Origin: Oscarella lobularis
Taxonomy: Eukaryota; Porifera; Homoscleromorpha; Homosclerophorida; Oscarellidae
NCBI RefSeq assembly: GCF_947507565.1
Contig: NC_089180.1
Location: forward strand, 3,348,001-3,412,000
Length of the DNA stretch: 64,000 nt
Direction of reading: 5' to 3'
The position numbers and the translations under genes are program-made. Of this stretch, positions 42,295-52,627 are shown piece by piece (position 1 is the stretch's first letter; each line of letters starts with the position of its first letter). The notes beneath the pieces were generated by a model. It made no database searches. It worked only from the letters and a program-made list of their open reading frames with translations, and was not told the origin of the DNA.

Positions 42295-43084
42295 GAAACA
42301 GGCGACCATGTTAACTGAGAAACACTATGACTGTAGATAGTGGGATTATGGGATTGATCGATTGGCGTTGTCTTGAGCACCGACTTTGCAGGCTACTGCT
42401 TATGAAAAAATGCTGGTTTTTTGACGAGAGCGATTCTTTTCCATCGAAACACTGTTGCCTCTACTGGTACTGCGTATTTTGTGTTATGTCTGTCATTGTG
42501 GTTGTTTTTGCTGTTGAACAGTTTGTCGGAATTTTCATATTTGAACACATTCGTTTTAAATAGGACCAACAGCATGCAGCAAGATCTGGTGCAAAATGAA
42601 AAAGCAGACTGTTGGGTTGAACCACCGAACGACTGCAAAGAAAATACAAAATACGGCGTCGACGGCTGCATGGAGTTTCAGACGACGCAAGATATGTAGC
42701 CAGAAAACTTTGCCGTAAATTCGCGACGATAATTGAGCTAAAGTCAGGGACTGCTGGACTATCTATTTAATGAAGCCGGAGTTAGGGACTGAGATAGATT
42801 TGATTGGGCCGGAGTTAGGGACTGAGTATCTGAGGACCTTTTTTCTGACTCCGGCTCTCATTGCTGAAAGTGAAAGGTTAAACATGCGTATGGATATTCC
42901 CGTGGTGCGGGCCGTTGTGTAACCAGCGCCAATATCACAGATTGACCCCTTAGGTACATGTATTAGGCCACCCTGGTTTCTTTAGTAATCATTGTCGTAA
43001 TACGCGCTCATTCATTCAAAAGATACGTAGAAGTCGAACTTCTGTTTGCACTAGTAACAACCTTCTACCTTTGCTCTTCTTTCG
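42295..43084. other. No gene recognised; short 36-bp duplication
   Basis: A GCCGGAGTTAGGGACTGAG motif is duplicated at about 42,775-42,825. Frames at 42,327-42,700 occur on both strands but show no family resemblance. Confidence 0.35.
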
Positions 43085-43272
43085 TAGAACAAATGTTGCA
43101 AGTTTTGTAGCAACTGTGTGGCGTTGCAAGAGCAGTACTGTAACCCTGTCTATTTATAGTGCGTTTTGAAAGTTAGGCAAAACTTAGGCAAAATGAATTA
43201 ATATTTGACTTCCAAAGTTAATATGCATTAGTTTTATTGCTTGCGAAATTTTTGAGATTGAAACCAACCTAA
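43085..43272 (+). repeat. Second copy of the 186-bp repeat from 41.4 kb
   Basis: It starts GTAGAACAAATGTTGCAAG and ends GAAACCAACCTA, in the same orientation as 41,356-41,541 and nearly identical. It lacks the 56-bp flanking duplication. Confidence 0.8.
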
Positions 43273-43869
43273 CTAAAGGCAAAAATCAGAAATTTTTTGT
43301 TTTAGAACTATACGTAGAAATTTCTGTTAAAAGCATCAGCAACTTCAGTAAAAGAACTGAAAAGGATGCTTATTTATTCCTCTTTCATCTAATGACAACT
43401 TCGATTTCTAAAGCATTAGTTAGACCAGTTTGGAGAATTAAAATGAAAAGGTGGTAAAATGGCGTTATTGCAAACAGAGTAGCTTCCTAGTCCCAAACTG
43501 GAGGCATGCGGAAGACAACTTTGCAACATTTGTCATGTTAAACTTTAACGACTTTTCAGTTAATTAAAAAAAATTAAGCATAGGAAAATTCAATTTTTAC
43601 TCAAAAATTGTCCCATGTTCGGTGAAGGGTATTATTCTTAGTGTTATCACTAAAGCGCGTATTGTCTCAATGGAATTGCCACAAATTTGCTACAATTGTT
43701 TTTTTTACAAATTTAAGACTTATCTCTTCTTTTAAAAAGAAGCTTTGCTAAAAGCAAAGAGAGACTTTTTTATCACGCATCATACAAACTTGACTCTGTA
43801 TAAGGGTTACTAGGGGTGGCCTGATACTTATGACCGGTACGTACTGTATAGAGAAAAAAAGGAAAAGAG
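43273..43869. other. AT-rich, no gene seen
   Basis: There are no long frames. A small hairpin AGCTTTGCT-AAA-AGCAAAG lies at about 43,741-43,760. Confidence 0.4.
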
Positions 43870-43975
43870 GGAAAAAAGAGCACGCTTCGGGATTCGAACC
43901 CGCGACCCGTCACGTGCCCCGTGGTTCATGCATACACCCGGCCCACTGCCGCCCAGCACCCGCTAATGTCGCCGC
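43870..43975 (-). ncRNA. tRNA-like sequence with pol III boxes (tRNA-derived SINE or decayed tRNA)
   Basis: On the minus strand GGGTTCGAATCCC (43,902-43,890) is a perfect B box / T-arm. Upstream, TGGGCGGCAGTGG (about 43,962-43,950) resembles an A box. After the T-arm AGCGTGCTC runs into TTTTTTCCC, a pol III stop. The acceptor halves and the T-stem base do not pair cleanly, so a functional tRNA is unlikely. A tRNA-derived SINE head or a decayed tRNA gene fits better. The body of a SINE was not identified. Confidence 0.5.
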
Positions 43976-44423
43976 TTTCTCTTTCATAACAGGACCCGAG
44001 ATATTTTCGCTCCTTGAAGAACTTTCTTCTTTAGCCATTAGGCTTTCTGTTTGGCCGTAAGGCAAGAGCCTCTTGAACGTCGGGTTCTTTTCCATTTCGT
44101 TGTCGTTTCTGAGATGGTCTGCAGCCTCTGTCATTTTGTATTCTGACAGTAGATTCAGGATCCTTCTCTCCTTTTCATGATATTGTTGATTTGCTGACGC
44201 TAAATTTCTTGGAAACAGCAACGAAAATGAAACTGGCCCCTATTGCCCCAAAATGCAGCTAGACGTCGAAGCTATATCTTCTTTGTGTCAGTATTTACCG
44301 TAAACGGGAAAGGTATCATAGCTAGTAAGCGAATTCGACGTCTAGAAGCTGTCAAAGATGTATTGGAAGCAGCCAAAGCGCCACTTCTGTTGTGGGAAAT
44401 TGTCGTCCGGGACTGCAGCCCGT
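43976..44423 (-). other. Unassigned ORF (44,221-43,990)
   Basis: The minus-strand frame encodes a hydrophilic helical peptide (KERRILNLLSEYKMTEAADH, then NDNEMEKNPTFKRLLPYG) that looks coding. No family was recognised and no splice partners are seen. Confidence 0.3.
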
Positions 44424-44581
44424 GACGTAAATGGCCCCTCCCTTGTAGGTTAATAGTACCCGTGCGATTAGTTAGTTCAGTTAGTGTTGTCCGGTGTAGT
44501 GTAGCGTCAAGTGAGTGTGTGCGACCGACTAAGAATAAAACGACTGAGCGCTCATCCAAATCGCCAGCAAGATTCGCGACA
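44424..44581 (+). repeat. Gypsy 5' LTR, 3' portion (start uncertain)
   Basis: The stretch ends in CGCGACA immediately before a primer-binding site, as the 3' edge of a 5' LTR should. AATAAAA at 44,534-44,540 could be the LTR polyadenylation signal. A TG start at about 44,424 is possible but unproven because no second LTR is in the window. Confidence 0.55.
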
Positions 44582-44582
44582 T

Positions 44583-44606
44583 TGGTGACAGGATCGCGAT
44601 TCGAAC
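44583..44606 (+). promoter_or_regulatory. Retrotransposon tRNA primer-binding site
   Basis: TGGTGACAGGATCGCGATTC followed by GAA is complementary to a tRNA 3' end from CCA through the acceptor strand into the T-loop (TTCGAAT). This is unusually long for a PBS. The tRNA species was not determined. Confidence 0.7.
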
Positions 44607-44690
44607 CGACGCCTCTCGACTTTGCGTGGGAGGGAAGGAGGACGAAATTCGACGAGCGACGAGCGACGACTGACTGTGACAGGCGTTGGA

Positions 44691-44990
44691 ATGGCGAACA
44701 ATGACGGAGGAGGCGGAGGAGGCGGAGGTCACGCACCTAAAATCGTCGCTCTCCCGTCGCTGTTCGAAGACGGCGACATCGAAGAATGGATTGCGCATGT
44801 CGACGTTTGTGCAAATGCGAACCACTGGGACGATGACACGAAGGTTCGCGCGGCGCCGGCCTATCTGAGGGGACGAGCGGCGCTCGTCTACCGCGATTTT
44901 GACGATGGGCAGAAGCTCTTATCGCAACACTAGCGCGAATACCGCCGAGCGCAGACGGATCGCGCGCCAGTATCTCTGTGGCGAAACCCT
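44691..44990 (+). pseudogene. Ty3/gypsy Gag N-terminus, truncated
   Basis: The ATG at 44,691 follows the LTR/PBS by about 85 bp. The product begins with a Gly run (GGA repeats) and continues LPSLFEDGDIEEWIAHVDVC, then DDTKVRAAPAYLRGRAALVY. This is the start of a gypsy Gag with the W-I-x2-VD motif. A frameshift or stop ends it at about 44,930, and the sequence passes into a satellite array at about 45,031. The rest of the element is missing on the right. Confidence 0.75.
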
Positions 44991-45030
44991 GATGTGGGAC
45001 ACTATGACGCGTTATTCGTGCCAAAAGTCT

Positions 45031-45551
45031 TACCATGCCCGAACCGCTTCTAAAAACCGGTCTACGGGCCCGAACCGCTTATAAAAACCGGTCTATTTGA
45101 CTAACCGTGCCCGAACCGCTTCTAAAAACCGGTCCATTCGACTAACCGTGACCAAACCGCTTCGAAAAACCGGTCTATTCGACTTACTGTGCCCGAACCG
45201 CTTCGAAAAACCGGTCTATTTGACTAACCGTGTCCGAACCGCTTATAAAAACCGGTCTATTTGACTAACCGTGCCCGAACCGCTTCTAAAAACCGGTCCA
45301 TTCGACTAACCGTGACCAAACCGCTTCTAAAAACCGGTCTATTCGACTTACTGTGCCCGAACCGCTTCTAAATCCGGTTTATTCGACTAACCGTGACCAA
45401 ACCGCTTCTAAAAACCGGTCTATTCGACTTACCGTGCCCGAATCGCTTCTAAAAACCGGTCTATTTGACTAACCGTGCCCGAACCGCTTCTAAAAACCGG
45501 TCCATTCGACTAACCGTGCCCGAACCGCTTCTAAAAACCGGTCCATTTGAC
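45031..45551. repeat. 41-bp satellite, left part (about 12.7 units)
   Basis: The unit is CCCGAACCGCTTCTAAAAAC followed by CGGTCTATTTGACTAACCGTG, with few variants: CATTCGAC for TATTTGAC, and ACCAAACC for CCCGAACC. The array is broken at ATTTGAC (45,545-45,551) by the P-superfamily transposon and continues beyond it at 50,054. It starts next to the truncated gypsy Gag. Confidence 0.92.
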
Positions 45552-45647
45552 CAAGGATCTTAGAGGAGATGGATTGGCAACGCACGCACGCTAGTAGGTT
45601 TAGTCCGTGCCTGCGTCACGTGGGTTGTTGTCCCGGAGGCGTTGTCA

Positions 45648-46558
45648 ATGTCCATTCGAGAAGCCCTTACCGCCGCCCTCTCCGACCCCATTCTAACGTC
45701 TGCATCAAACCGAAGTCGCGTGGCTGTCGCAGAAGCAAGAGTTCTTGTCCAGAAACTGGATAATAGCGAGTTTTCGACTTTTTTGGAGGACTTTTCAAAG
45801 AGTCATTTTGATGTTTTAAAGAGAGTCTGTTTAACGGCTGAGAGATGTTCTACAACAAAAGCAGTCAGCAAACAAAAGCTGTGGGAAGAATTTCACCGTG
45901 TTCGACTCACAACTCTGGATGATTTGTGGGAGGCTTTTCTTTCGAAGTTGAAGAGCAATCTTCATTCGCTAGTTCGGCAGTACGTGAACGAAAGAATACT
46001 AAAGTCGCTCATTATGTCGATTACTGAGTGCGGAAATGCAGCTCAGCCAGCTCCGCCGTCGGCACCATCAGTGGCTGTGGCGTTGTCAAGTGAAGAAGAG
46101 AACATTATCCGATATGCTGCGGGATACGTTCCGTATTCCTTGCTGAAAAAATACGGAAGATACACGGTTGCGGACAAGTCTTTATTTATCAGCTGCCTGA
46201 AAAGGTTGGCAGCTAACGACGGCTGTGAAGTCGAAGGACAGGATCCTTGTTTTTTGGATTACACAACGACGTGGGTCAGATCTGTGACCAGAGGAGGGCT
46301 TTTCCAAGTCAACGATGTCGCGTACACGTTGTTTCGCGAAATTAAAAATCCACTCGCCAAAGCCTAACAGGCGTTCTTGCATGCGGAGCAGAGGATCAGA
46401 AAGAGAAATTGCTCGATCTAGCCCACTCAAACGTAAATGTTCAGCGCTGCTGGGATGCTGCATCCACGGGTCTTTCTGGTGACAGCAGAAACGAATTGCT
46501 ACGAGAAATTGTTTCGAAATGGATCACAATCAGAGAATTTTCTATAGCCGGCTACTAG
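45648..46558 (+). pseudogene. Accessory ORF of the P-superfamily transposon, function unknown
   Basis: The ATG at 45,648 opens a 240-codon frame to 46,367. Coding then continues in the next frame (LTGVLACGAEDQKEKLLDLA through SKWITIREFSIAG) to a TAG at 46,558, so there is one frameshift near 46,363. The protein is helical and soluble, with no signal peptide or membrane segment. Signature stretches are SSEEENIIRYAAGYVPYSLL, CLKRLAANDGCEVEG and TRGGLFQVNDVAYTLF. I recall similar proteins in cnidarian and sponge genomes as uncharacterised. The sequence carries no DDE or zinc-finger motif. Its place inside the same TIR pair as the transposase, in convergent orientation, suggests that it helps or regulates transposition. 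That role is inference. Confidence 0.75.
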
Positions 46559-46691
46559 ATGGAAATTTATAGGCAAAGCAGGTTTGGCAGTGCAAAGGAA
46601 AATCACTAAGAAAAAGTTTGAAGAGCAAGGCAAATTGACATAGACGTTTCAATATTACTGATGTGACGGCAGCACTCAAGAATTATTTATG

Positions 46692-49523
46692 TTAATATGT
46701 TAGCTTCTTGCGAGGAACCCTGCGCTTAGGCATTGGGGTGTTGTCTACCGTAGTAGCTTTTCGTTTTCTAGATCTTCTGGAGTTTCCTCTTACCGGGTCT
46801 AAAGCAGCTGATCCTTGGACCATAATATTCGTAGCATTGTTATAGTATTCGTTCACTGAGGGATTTGAATTGCTCCTCCTTGATAACGTTGTTTTCCGAA
46901 ATATGCCTCTAACGGGTCTTGACTAAATTTTTCACTCAGTAAGAATTTCACTCCAGGAAGTTTTAAAAGAAGAGGCCCGACTTCGAGAAAAGACAGAACT
47001 GCAAAGATGAGATGAACTTTTTGCACTAGTTTCTATGTCACGAACCTGTCATTTCTAGGCCTTCCAAAGTCTCTTTAGACAGAATCATTTTTGCTTTTCA
47101 AGCGCCGAAAATCCCTCGCGGTTCTTTACATTCTCGCGCCATTCATAAAGATACCCCAAAAATTCGTCTTTCAGCCACTGCAAAAAAAAGTAAGTATACG
47201 ACAGGAAGGTGGATGGGAGCAAATACTTTGAATCTTTCGTCTGTGGAACTTCTGTAGGGTTCCAAATCAGGTTTCCTGCGCTTATTTCCTTCAGAACAGC
47301 AACGGACGTTAAAGCAATCAAAAATTTGTCGAAGAGTTCGACAAATTTTTCGGTTTCTTTTGTATCATCTTTCTTGAAGAACTTTAAAGCTGCGACGACC
47401 GATGCGCTCAGCACCTGAGGTAGAGAGTAAAAAACAGTAAGGCAAAGTAACGTCCTATCTTACTTGTGTAGCAAGCCTAACACGCATCCTTGAAAACGCT
47501 GTAAGACTAAGGTGCTCCTTCGTGATCTTCGGGAGTAGGGTCAGGCCAGCCGAAGAGCGACTTTTGTCAACCAATTCTGTAAGATGTGTCCAGCTGATGT
47601 GGAGGCCATTTTTCTAAAACGGTACCTTAAGGCCAATACAGACTTCGTGGGTAGAAAATTTTACCCAAAGAGCTCGCGAATGACTGTGGGAAAATGAATT
47701 GGACCAGCAGTTCCTGGTTGTTTTTATCAGATGCGGAACATCAGACATGAAGAAAATCTCTCTGGTGCTGTCGTAAGGATTTCTTTTCTTGTAAACGACG
47801 CCGCGTCCGCTCTCAGTAGCAGATTTTGAGTTCATTTTGAAAAATTTGCGATTAGAGGAAGCGCCGTCGCAAGTGATGACTGTTACATTGAACCCATATG
47901 CCTCAAGGTTATACACTGCCTCCCACACCAACTGAAAGAGCTCTTCAGCGGTACACCCCTCGTGGGAAAGTGGGCATATGGGAATTCTAAGCTCGTGAAA
48001 ATTCCTCTTACCATAAAGGCGAGCATGTGAGTTGCAACTTTAGAGCTGGTTATGTCGTCATTTTGTAAAGATTGCTTCTCTAAATTTTCCAGAGCAGTAG
48101 TGATGTCTCCCAAGTCCGTAAACCCAATGAGTGAAAGCGAGTGTTTGTCGAAAACCAAATTGTCTCTCACCTTCATCTCGTCAAAGGTGAGTAAGACATA
48201 TTTGTCTTTTTTTTCTATTATGTTAGCTTCCTTTTGCAATTGCTTATTTAGAATTTCACTAAACCCTGACGTTCTCTTACACCAGTGGGAATAATCGAAT
48301 AAAGTTCTCTCGCAAGGAAGGGTTATAACGCCCGATTCTCGGACGGAACGGTAGGCACTCGAAGATTTGAACTTGAGGTGCAGGCACATTTTTATTACTG
48401 CAGGGTGCCAGCGCATTTGACGAGGATTCTTGCCTTGCAAAGCTTCCAGCTGGTGATCCCAGAAAATTCTTTTCAACGAATCTTCTGGATTGCTGCGCCT
48501 GATTTCATCCGTCATCTCATTTAGCATTCTTCCAAAATCATCCTGCATGTCATCTTTGAGACTGACACCATCACTTTCCAATCGATCAGCAACCAGTTTT
48601 TTCAATTTTCGCTCGGCAGCTGTTGCACGAGATTTCAGTTGCTTGAACCGGAGACTACGCTCCGGCGTGTTGAGGTAACGTACGTTTGCACGGCTGTCAT
48701 TACTGCTTAAAGGTACACTTCTTTCTGTGGTCATTTTTTCCCTGTATCGACCAAACGCTCTGAAGAGAGTATTGCGGTATTTAGAACAGTGAGAGCAACG
48801 TTCAGAGACTTTGGTGTGATCACGGGTCTTAGTGGTGTGATCAATTAGAATTGAACAGGAAGGTGAACGGACGGTTTGGCTGTCGTTACCATCGCGGAAA
48901 GAGGGCGTTAGATGAGCAACAACAGTTTTTCCGTCAATCGAATAGAACTTTCCCTTTTTAGACTCAGCAAACGCGACAAACTTCTCGTCGTTGTTGCCAA
49001 GGCAAAAGGTGCTGGTGTCTAATCGCTTAAGAATTTCATTTATGACGTCACTGCTCGCTTCCGCTGGGAGTGAATGCAGAATGCCACAGTCAGCCGGTAG
49101 TGGATTGTCATAGCAACAAACCTTCCAGGTACGGTCTGCTCCAATCATGACGCTATGCAATACTGCTGATTGGCCCGTTTCCTCTGACGTGACGACTACT
49201 CGTCGAAGGTGAAAGCCTTTCGCCTTTTCTGTGACAGACCACGCGTTGTCAGGTAGCCTCAATGACGATGTTAGGCTCTCCATCGTCTCGTCTTCTTCTG
49301 CACGTGTTACTGTTGTGGACTCCCGTAGCGACGGTGACTGAGGCTCTGATAGAATCATAGACACGTCCTGCAGAGCGGTGCATCTTCGTGATCAATATGA
49401 AATGCGCAGAAATACTAATACTTTTCTTTTAGACGGTCTGCCAGTGCGATTTTTTGTCTTCAAGCATCGCTTGCGTTCGTGATTTTTCACGCGCCTTGCG
49501 AGACCCAGCCTTCGTTTACCCAT
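46692..49523 (-). pseudogene. P-element-like (THAP9-type) transposase, spliced, with several lesions
   Basis: Exon 1 (49,523-49,422) starts MGKRRLGLARRVKNHERKR, a basic leader; no THAP finger is seen. A 54-nt intron (49,421-49,368) leads to the large exon from 49,367. It has IFWDHQLEALQGKNPRQMRW, SAYRSVRESGVITLPCERTL and LLTFDEMKVRDNLVF, then LAFMVRGIFTSLEFPYAHFP. After a frameshift near 47,960 come ITCDGASSNRKFF and SDVPHLIKTTRNCW. A TAG lies near 47,613. Further introns of about 50 nt follow (47,464-47,415 and 47,223-47,175, edges approximate), then WLKDEFLGYLYEWRENV and KFLLSEKFSQDPLEAYFGKQ. The end is basic (TPMPKRRV), with TAA at 46,692. Other frameshifts lie near 47,090 and 46,880. The motifs match the P superfamily RNase-H core and its GTP-binding insertion region. 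Confidence 0.88.
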
Positions 49524-50053
49524 TACTTTCGTCACTTTAGTTGCACTCTGCGAAGACAAGAGCAGGTGCTCAGGCTGTTATCAAGCGCCAAATGGGTGCT
49601 GAGAGGGCAGGAAAATCGCACAAAATGATCGCGTGTTTGGGGCCAAAAATGGCCCGTATTTAGCCTAAACAAGAAACAAGTCAAGTCTAACCTCAACGGT
49701 TGCACGCCAAGTATTGTAACGCTGCGACTAGATGGCTTTTCCACTCTCTAGATCACGCGATCGAGGTAGGAAAATCGCACAAAACTTTTCTGTGATACTT
49801 ACGCGATCAAAAGCGACCAAATCGGTGCGATAATCGATCTCGCGAACGGAAAACAAATGCTGTATCGGTGCAATGGACATTAGGAACTAAGGGATCACAT
49901 CCGATCACCTTCGACAACCTTCTATTTAGCTTGCAAATGACATTCAGCGCGCTCAACACGTTAAAAAGGAAGGGGTGTGGCACAGGCACGGATGATACGA
50001 GACATGACGTCACAATACAGTGCGTTGCCAATCCATCTCCTCTAAGATCCGTG

Positions 50054-50103
50054 ATTTGACTAACCGTGCCCGAACCGCTTCTAAAAACCCGTCCATTCGA
50101 CTT
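50054..50103. repeat. 41-bp satellite, right remnant
   Basis: ATTTGACTAACCGTGCCCGA followed by ACCGCTTCTAAAAACC continues the array interrupted by the P-superfamily element; it then ends after one unit. This shows that the transposon landed near the right edge of the satellite. Confidence 0.9.
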
Positions 50104-50280
50104 AGTGACCTAGTGACTCTTGGACCGTTATTTAGTCGTAATTACCAATACCTTAATTTTTAGTCTAATTTATACACACATATTGAATGATTCGGGACTA
50201 TTCGTCGTCGCATCCAGGATGTAATTTTCTTATGCGCGCGTTAAGTTTCCACGTGTTCGGAGCTGTTTCTGCCACTGCCA
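50104..50280. other. Upstream region of the G2E3-like gene
   Basis: No recognised promoter element was found. The stretch runs from the end of the satellite to the ATG at 50,281. Confidence 0.35.
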
Positions 50281-52627
50281 ATGGATCGCACGAGCCAGAG
50301 CAAGGTCCTCGAAGCTATTTCGCTTTTAAACTCAGTAGCTGGCGATGTACAGTTAGCCGGTAGGTCTCATGCCGGTTTTGTTGGTGTTTTGATGCCGATC
50401 AACTGCGTAAAGGTTCTTCCGGGTCAGGTTCTGCTTCTCGTCGTCTTCCAGTTTCTGGATCAAGCCAAAGCGCAAGGGTCGCGCTCGGAAACGGCGACGA
50501 AAACAGGTCAGTTTAAGTGCAAATGGTCTATTCCGTACTCTAACGGTACCGTATAAGTACGTCACGAACGACGCGCGCCAGAGAAGATCCTACAAATGCT
50601 TCGACGCCCTCTTCCGCAGCGGCCGAACACGCTCGATTGTTCGGCTATTCTTCGACGCGAAGGAGCGGTGTGGCGGGAGGCAGAAAACGGAAACACCCGT
50701 CGTCAACAAAACACGCTGCTCCTCCTCCGACAGAATGGCGTCGGTTATTTGTTTGCCTTTCCAGTTCAAAACAAGAGCATGTTCCAGACGTTCCCCTTCG
50801 TGTGAAGCTAGAGCGTGCGGGCCTCGGCGAAAAGGAAATCACTGTTCCTACTTCTGCGAACGCTCGACAAGTACACGAACTTCTGCTAGCGGCATTCCCA
50901 GCTCTTCGGGATAAAGCGTACGACTTGCTACGTACAACGGGTTATGGCAAGAAAGATCTCAACTCTATCGGCCACGTTACTGCTTCACACGTCCTAAAAC
51001 GGAACTTAGGACATGCGAAGTGTTACATTCGTCCAATTATCGACGAATTAGACCTCACCCCTAGAGAAGAAGAAGAAGAAGACGAAGATACGGTACAAAC
51101 TCAGAAATTGATGCGACTGGCATTAAATTGATACAACTGGCATTATCGAGAAATTTTCTATTAAGATTATTGTGAAATGTCGGTATTGTTCAAAAAGCCA
51201 AACAATGGCTGGAATGAGGGAACACGTTGATAATTGCCCGTACAGAGTGCAAGAGTATGCGAAGCATAACGTATAATACATATCGTCTGACTAAGGAAAT
51301 TTGTGTTTAGAACCGAAGAGGCCGCCGAAGATATCGACGTTGACGACTACTCGCTCGATAAGCTCTTGGAGGACAAACTAAAAAGAGAGGAAAACGACCG
51401 CAATGACGACGACAGCAAATCTGAAATGTCAGTGTTTCCGCTTTTGCCGACCACTACCACTGTGTCACCAATTTACTATTGTATAGACACTTCATTGACA
51501 TGACTGGGGACGATGGCGGTGACGACGACGAAGGATGCTCATCACATCAGCAGGAATCTTTAGATGAGGTCACTGATGCATCAAAGAGCATCGACATTCC
51601 GCTACACTTAACTTCAGTTTAGGGCAATTCGCCTCTCTCAAGACAATGCTTACAAAGCGTCGCTGGAAGCAGATGTCAGAAAGGTTATTAGACGTGACTA
51701 TAGAGCTGGAAACAGCTAATATAGTGCGTATCTGTTAGGACGAAGCTCGCGCACAAGCGGAGAAGGCCGTGAAGGCAATTTAAGTGTTTAAACAGATTTG
51801 TTTGAAACACGACTATGTCTCCTGTAGAATTGCGCTGAAATGAAGCAAAATATTGAAAGTCTTTTATCACCAGAACCATCGGAAGAAAGACTACGGAAAT
51901 GTGACCATCAAAGTGCGTTTTCCCAATTCTGAGATAGTCAATAGAAAATTTGACCGTCGCTCCTTCTTCAGTGTAAGTTGACATGGGTACGGACGTATAT
52001 ATTTGTAGGACGTTTTTGACAGGAAATAGTTCTCTGGGTTAGCACGCATGACAGTATAACTAACCCATGTCGAGTGCGACTGTTAAACAGCGGTTCCCGT
52101 CCACCTTCACAAATGAAAATAGCACTAGTCTTTGGCCGCACAATTAATGACGCCTTTAGCGGGAAGTCTCTCATTACACTAATCGCTGAAAATGCTGATG
52201 AAGAAGAACAGGTGTGGTGCTGATTTCTAACGGTCAGACAGTATGGTGTTGTTGACACATATCATCCACAGGTTATTTTGGACACTTTATCTCCAAAAAG
52301 TAGGGAAACAAATCTTCTCAGAGAGAACTATCAAAATCGTATGTTTAATTTTTACATGGTGTCGTAACGTACCGCTAATTTTTCCTAGAATGGCTAGATT
52401 GGTCGAACTTGCGAATGAACTAAGTTCTCAACTCCTTGAGCGAGATCCAATATCAATACCCGTTCGGCGGGAAAGTGAACATTTCCTGGACGACGCGTTC
52501 CAGTACTGCAGGCGGAAAAAGTTCAATCCTTATCGTCGCATCAAAGTAAAAAGCAAACAGCTCATTTATGTGACTAACTGAGTGGCTTTTACAGATTGAC
52601 TTTGTGGGAGAGTCTGCTAAGATTTGA
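50281..52627 (+). pseudogene. G2/M-specific E3 ligase-like (HECT-type) gene, multi-exon, C-terminus missing
   Basis: Exons with GT-AG borders: 50,281-50,360 (MDRTSQSKVLEAISLLNSVA), 50,452-50,506, 50,582-51,092, 51,166-51,270, 51,311-51,427, and from 51,487. Exon 3 holds the signature region TEWRRLFVCLSS, LERAGLGEKEITVP, LLLAAFPALRDKAYDLLRTT and YIRPIIDELDLTP. Exon 4 has a Cys2-His-Cys finger (CRYC...HVDNC). Then come acidic exons, a segment AIRLSQDNAYKASLEAD, and a UBX-like strand set VTIKVRFPNSEIVNRKF after a frameshift near 51,895. Exons 52,389-52,545 and 52,595-52,627 give AFQYCRRKKFNPYRRIKV and IDFVGESAK, the entry to a HECT domain, and stop there. Such proteins in fish and cnidarians are annotated as G2/M-specific E3 ligases that ubiquitinate substrates through a HECT Cys. 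That Cys is absent here, so the copy is truncated. Confidence 0.72.

Larger units (their letters stand above)
45552..50053. mobile_element. P-superfamily transposon, 4.5 kb, 33-bp TIRs, two convergent genes
   Basis: The terminal repeats are inverted copies, CA(A/C)GGATCTTAGAGGAG continuing to GGCAACGCA, with 32 of 33 positions equal: left 45,552-45,584, right 50,021-50,053. The 7-bp ATTTGAC on both sides lies within the interrupted 41-bp satellite, so it is a target duplication or one unit's own sequence on each side. Inside are a spliced P-like transposase on the minus strand (49,523-46,692) and an accessory ORF on the plus strand (45,648-46,558). They point tail to tail with about 130 bp between them. 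P elements make 8-bp target duplications; 7 are visible here. Several lesions show that this copy is no longer autonomous. Confidence 0.92.
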
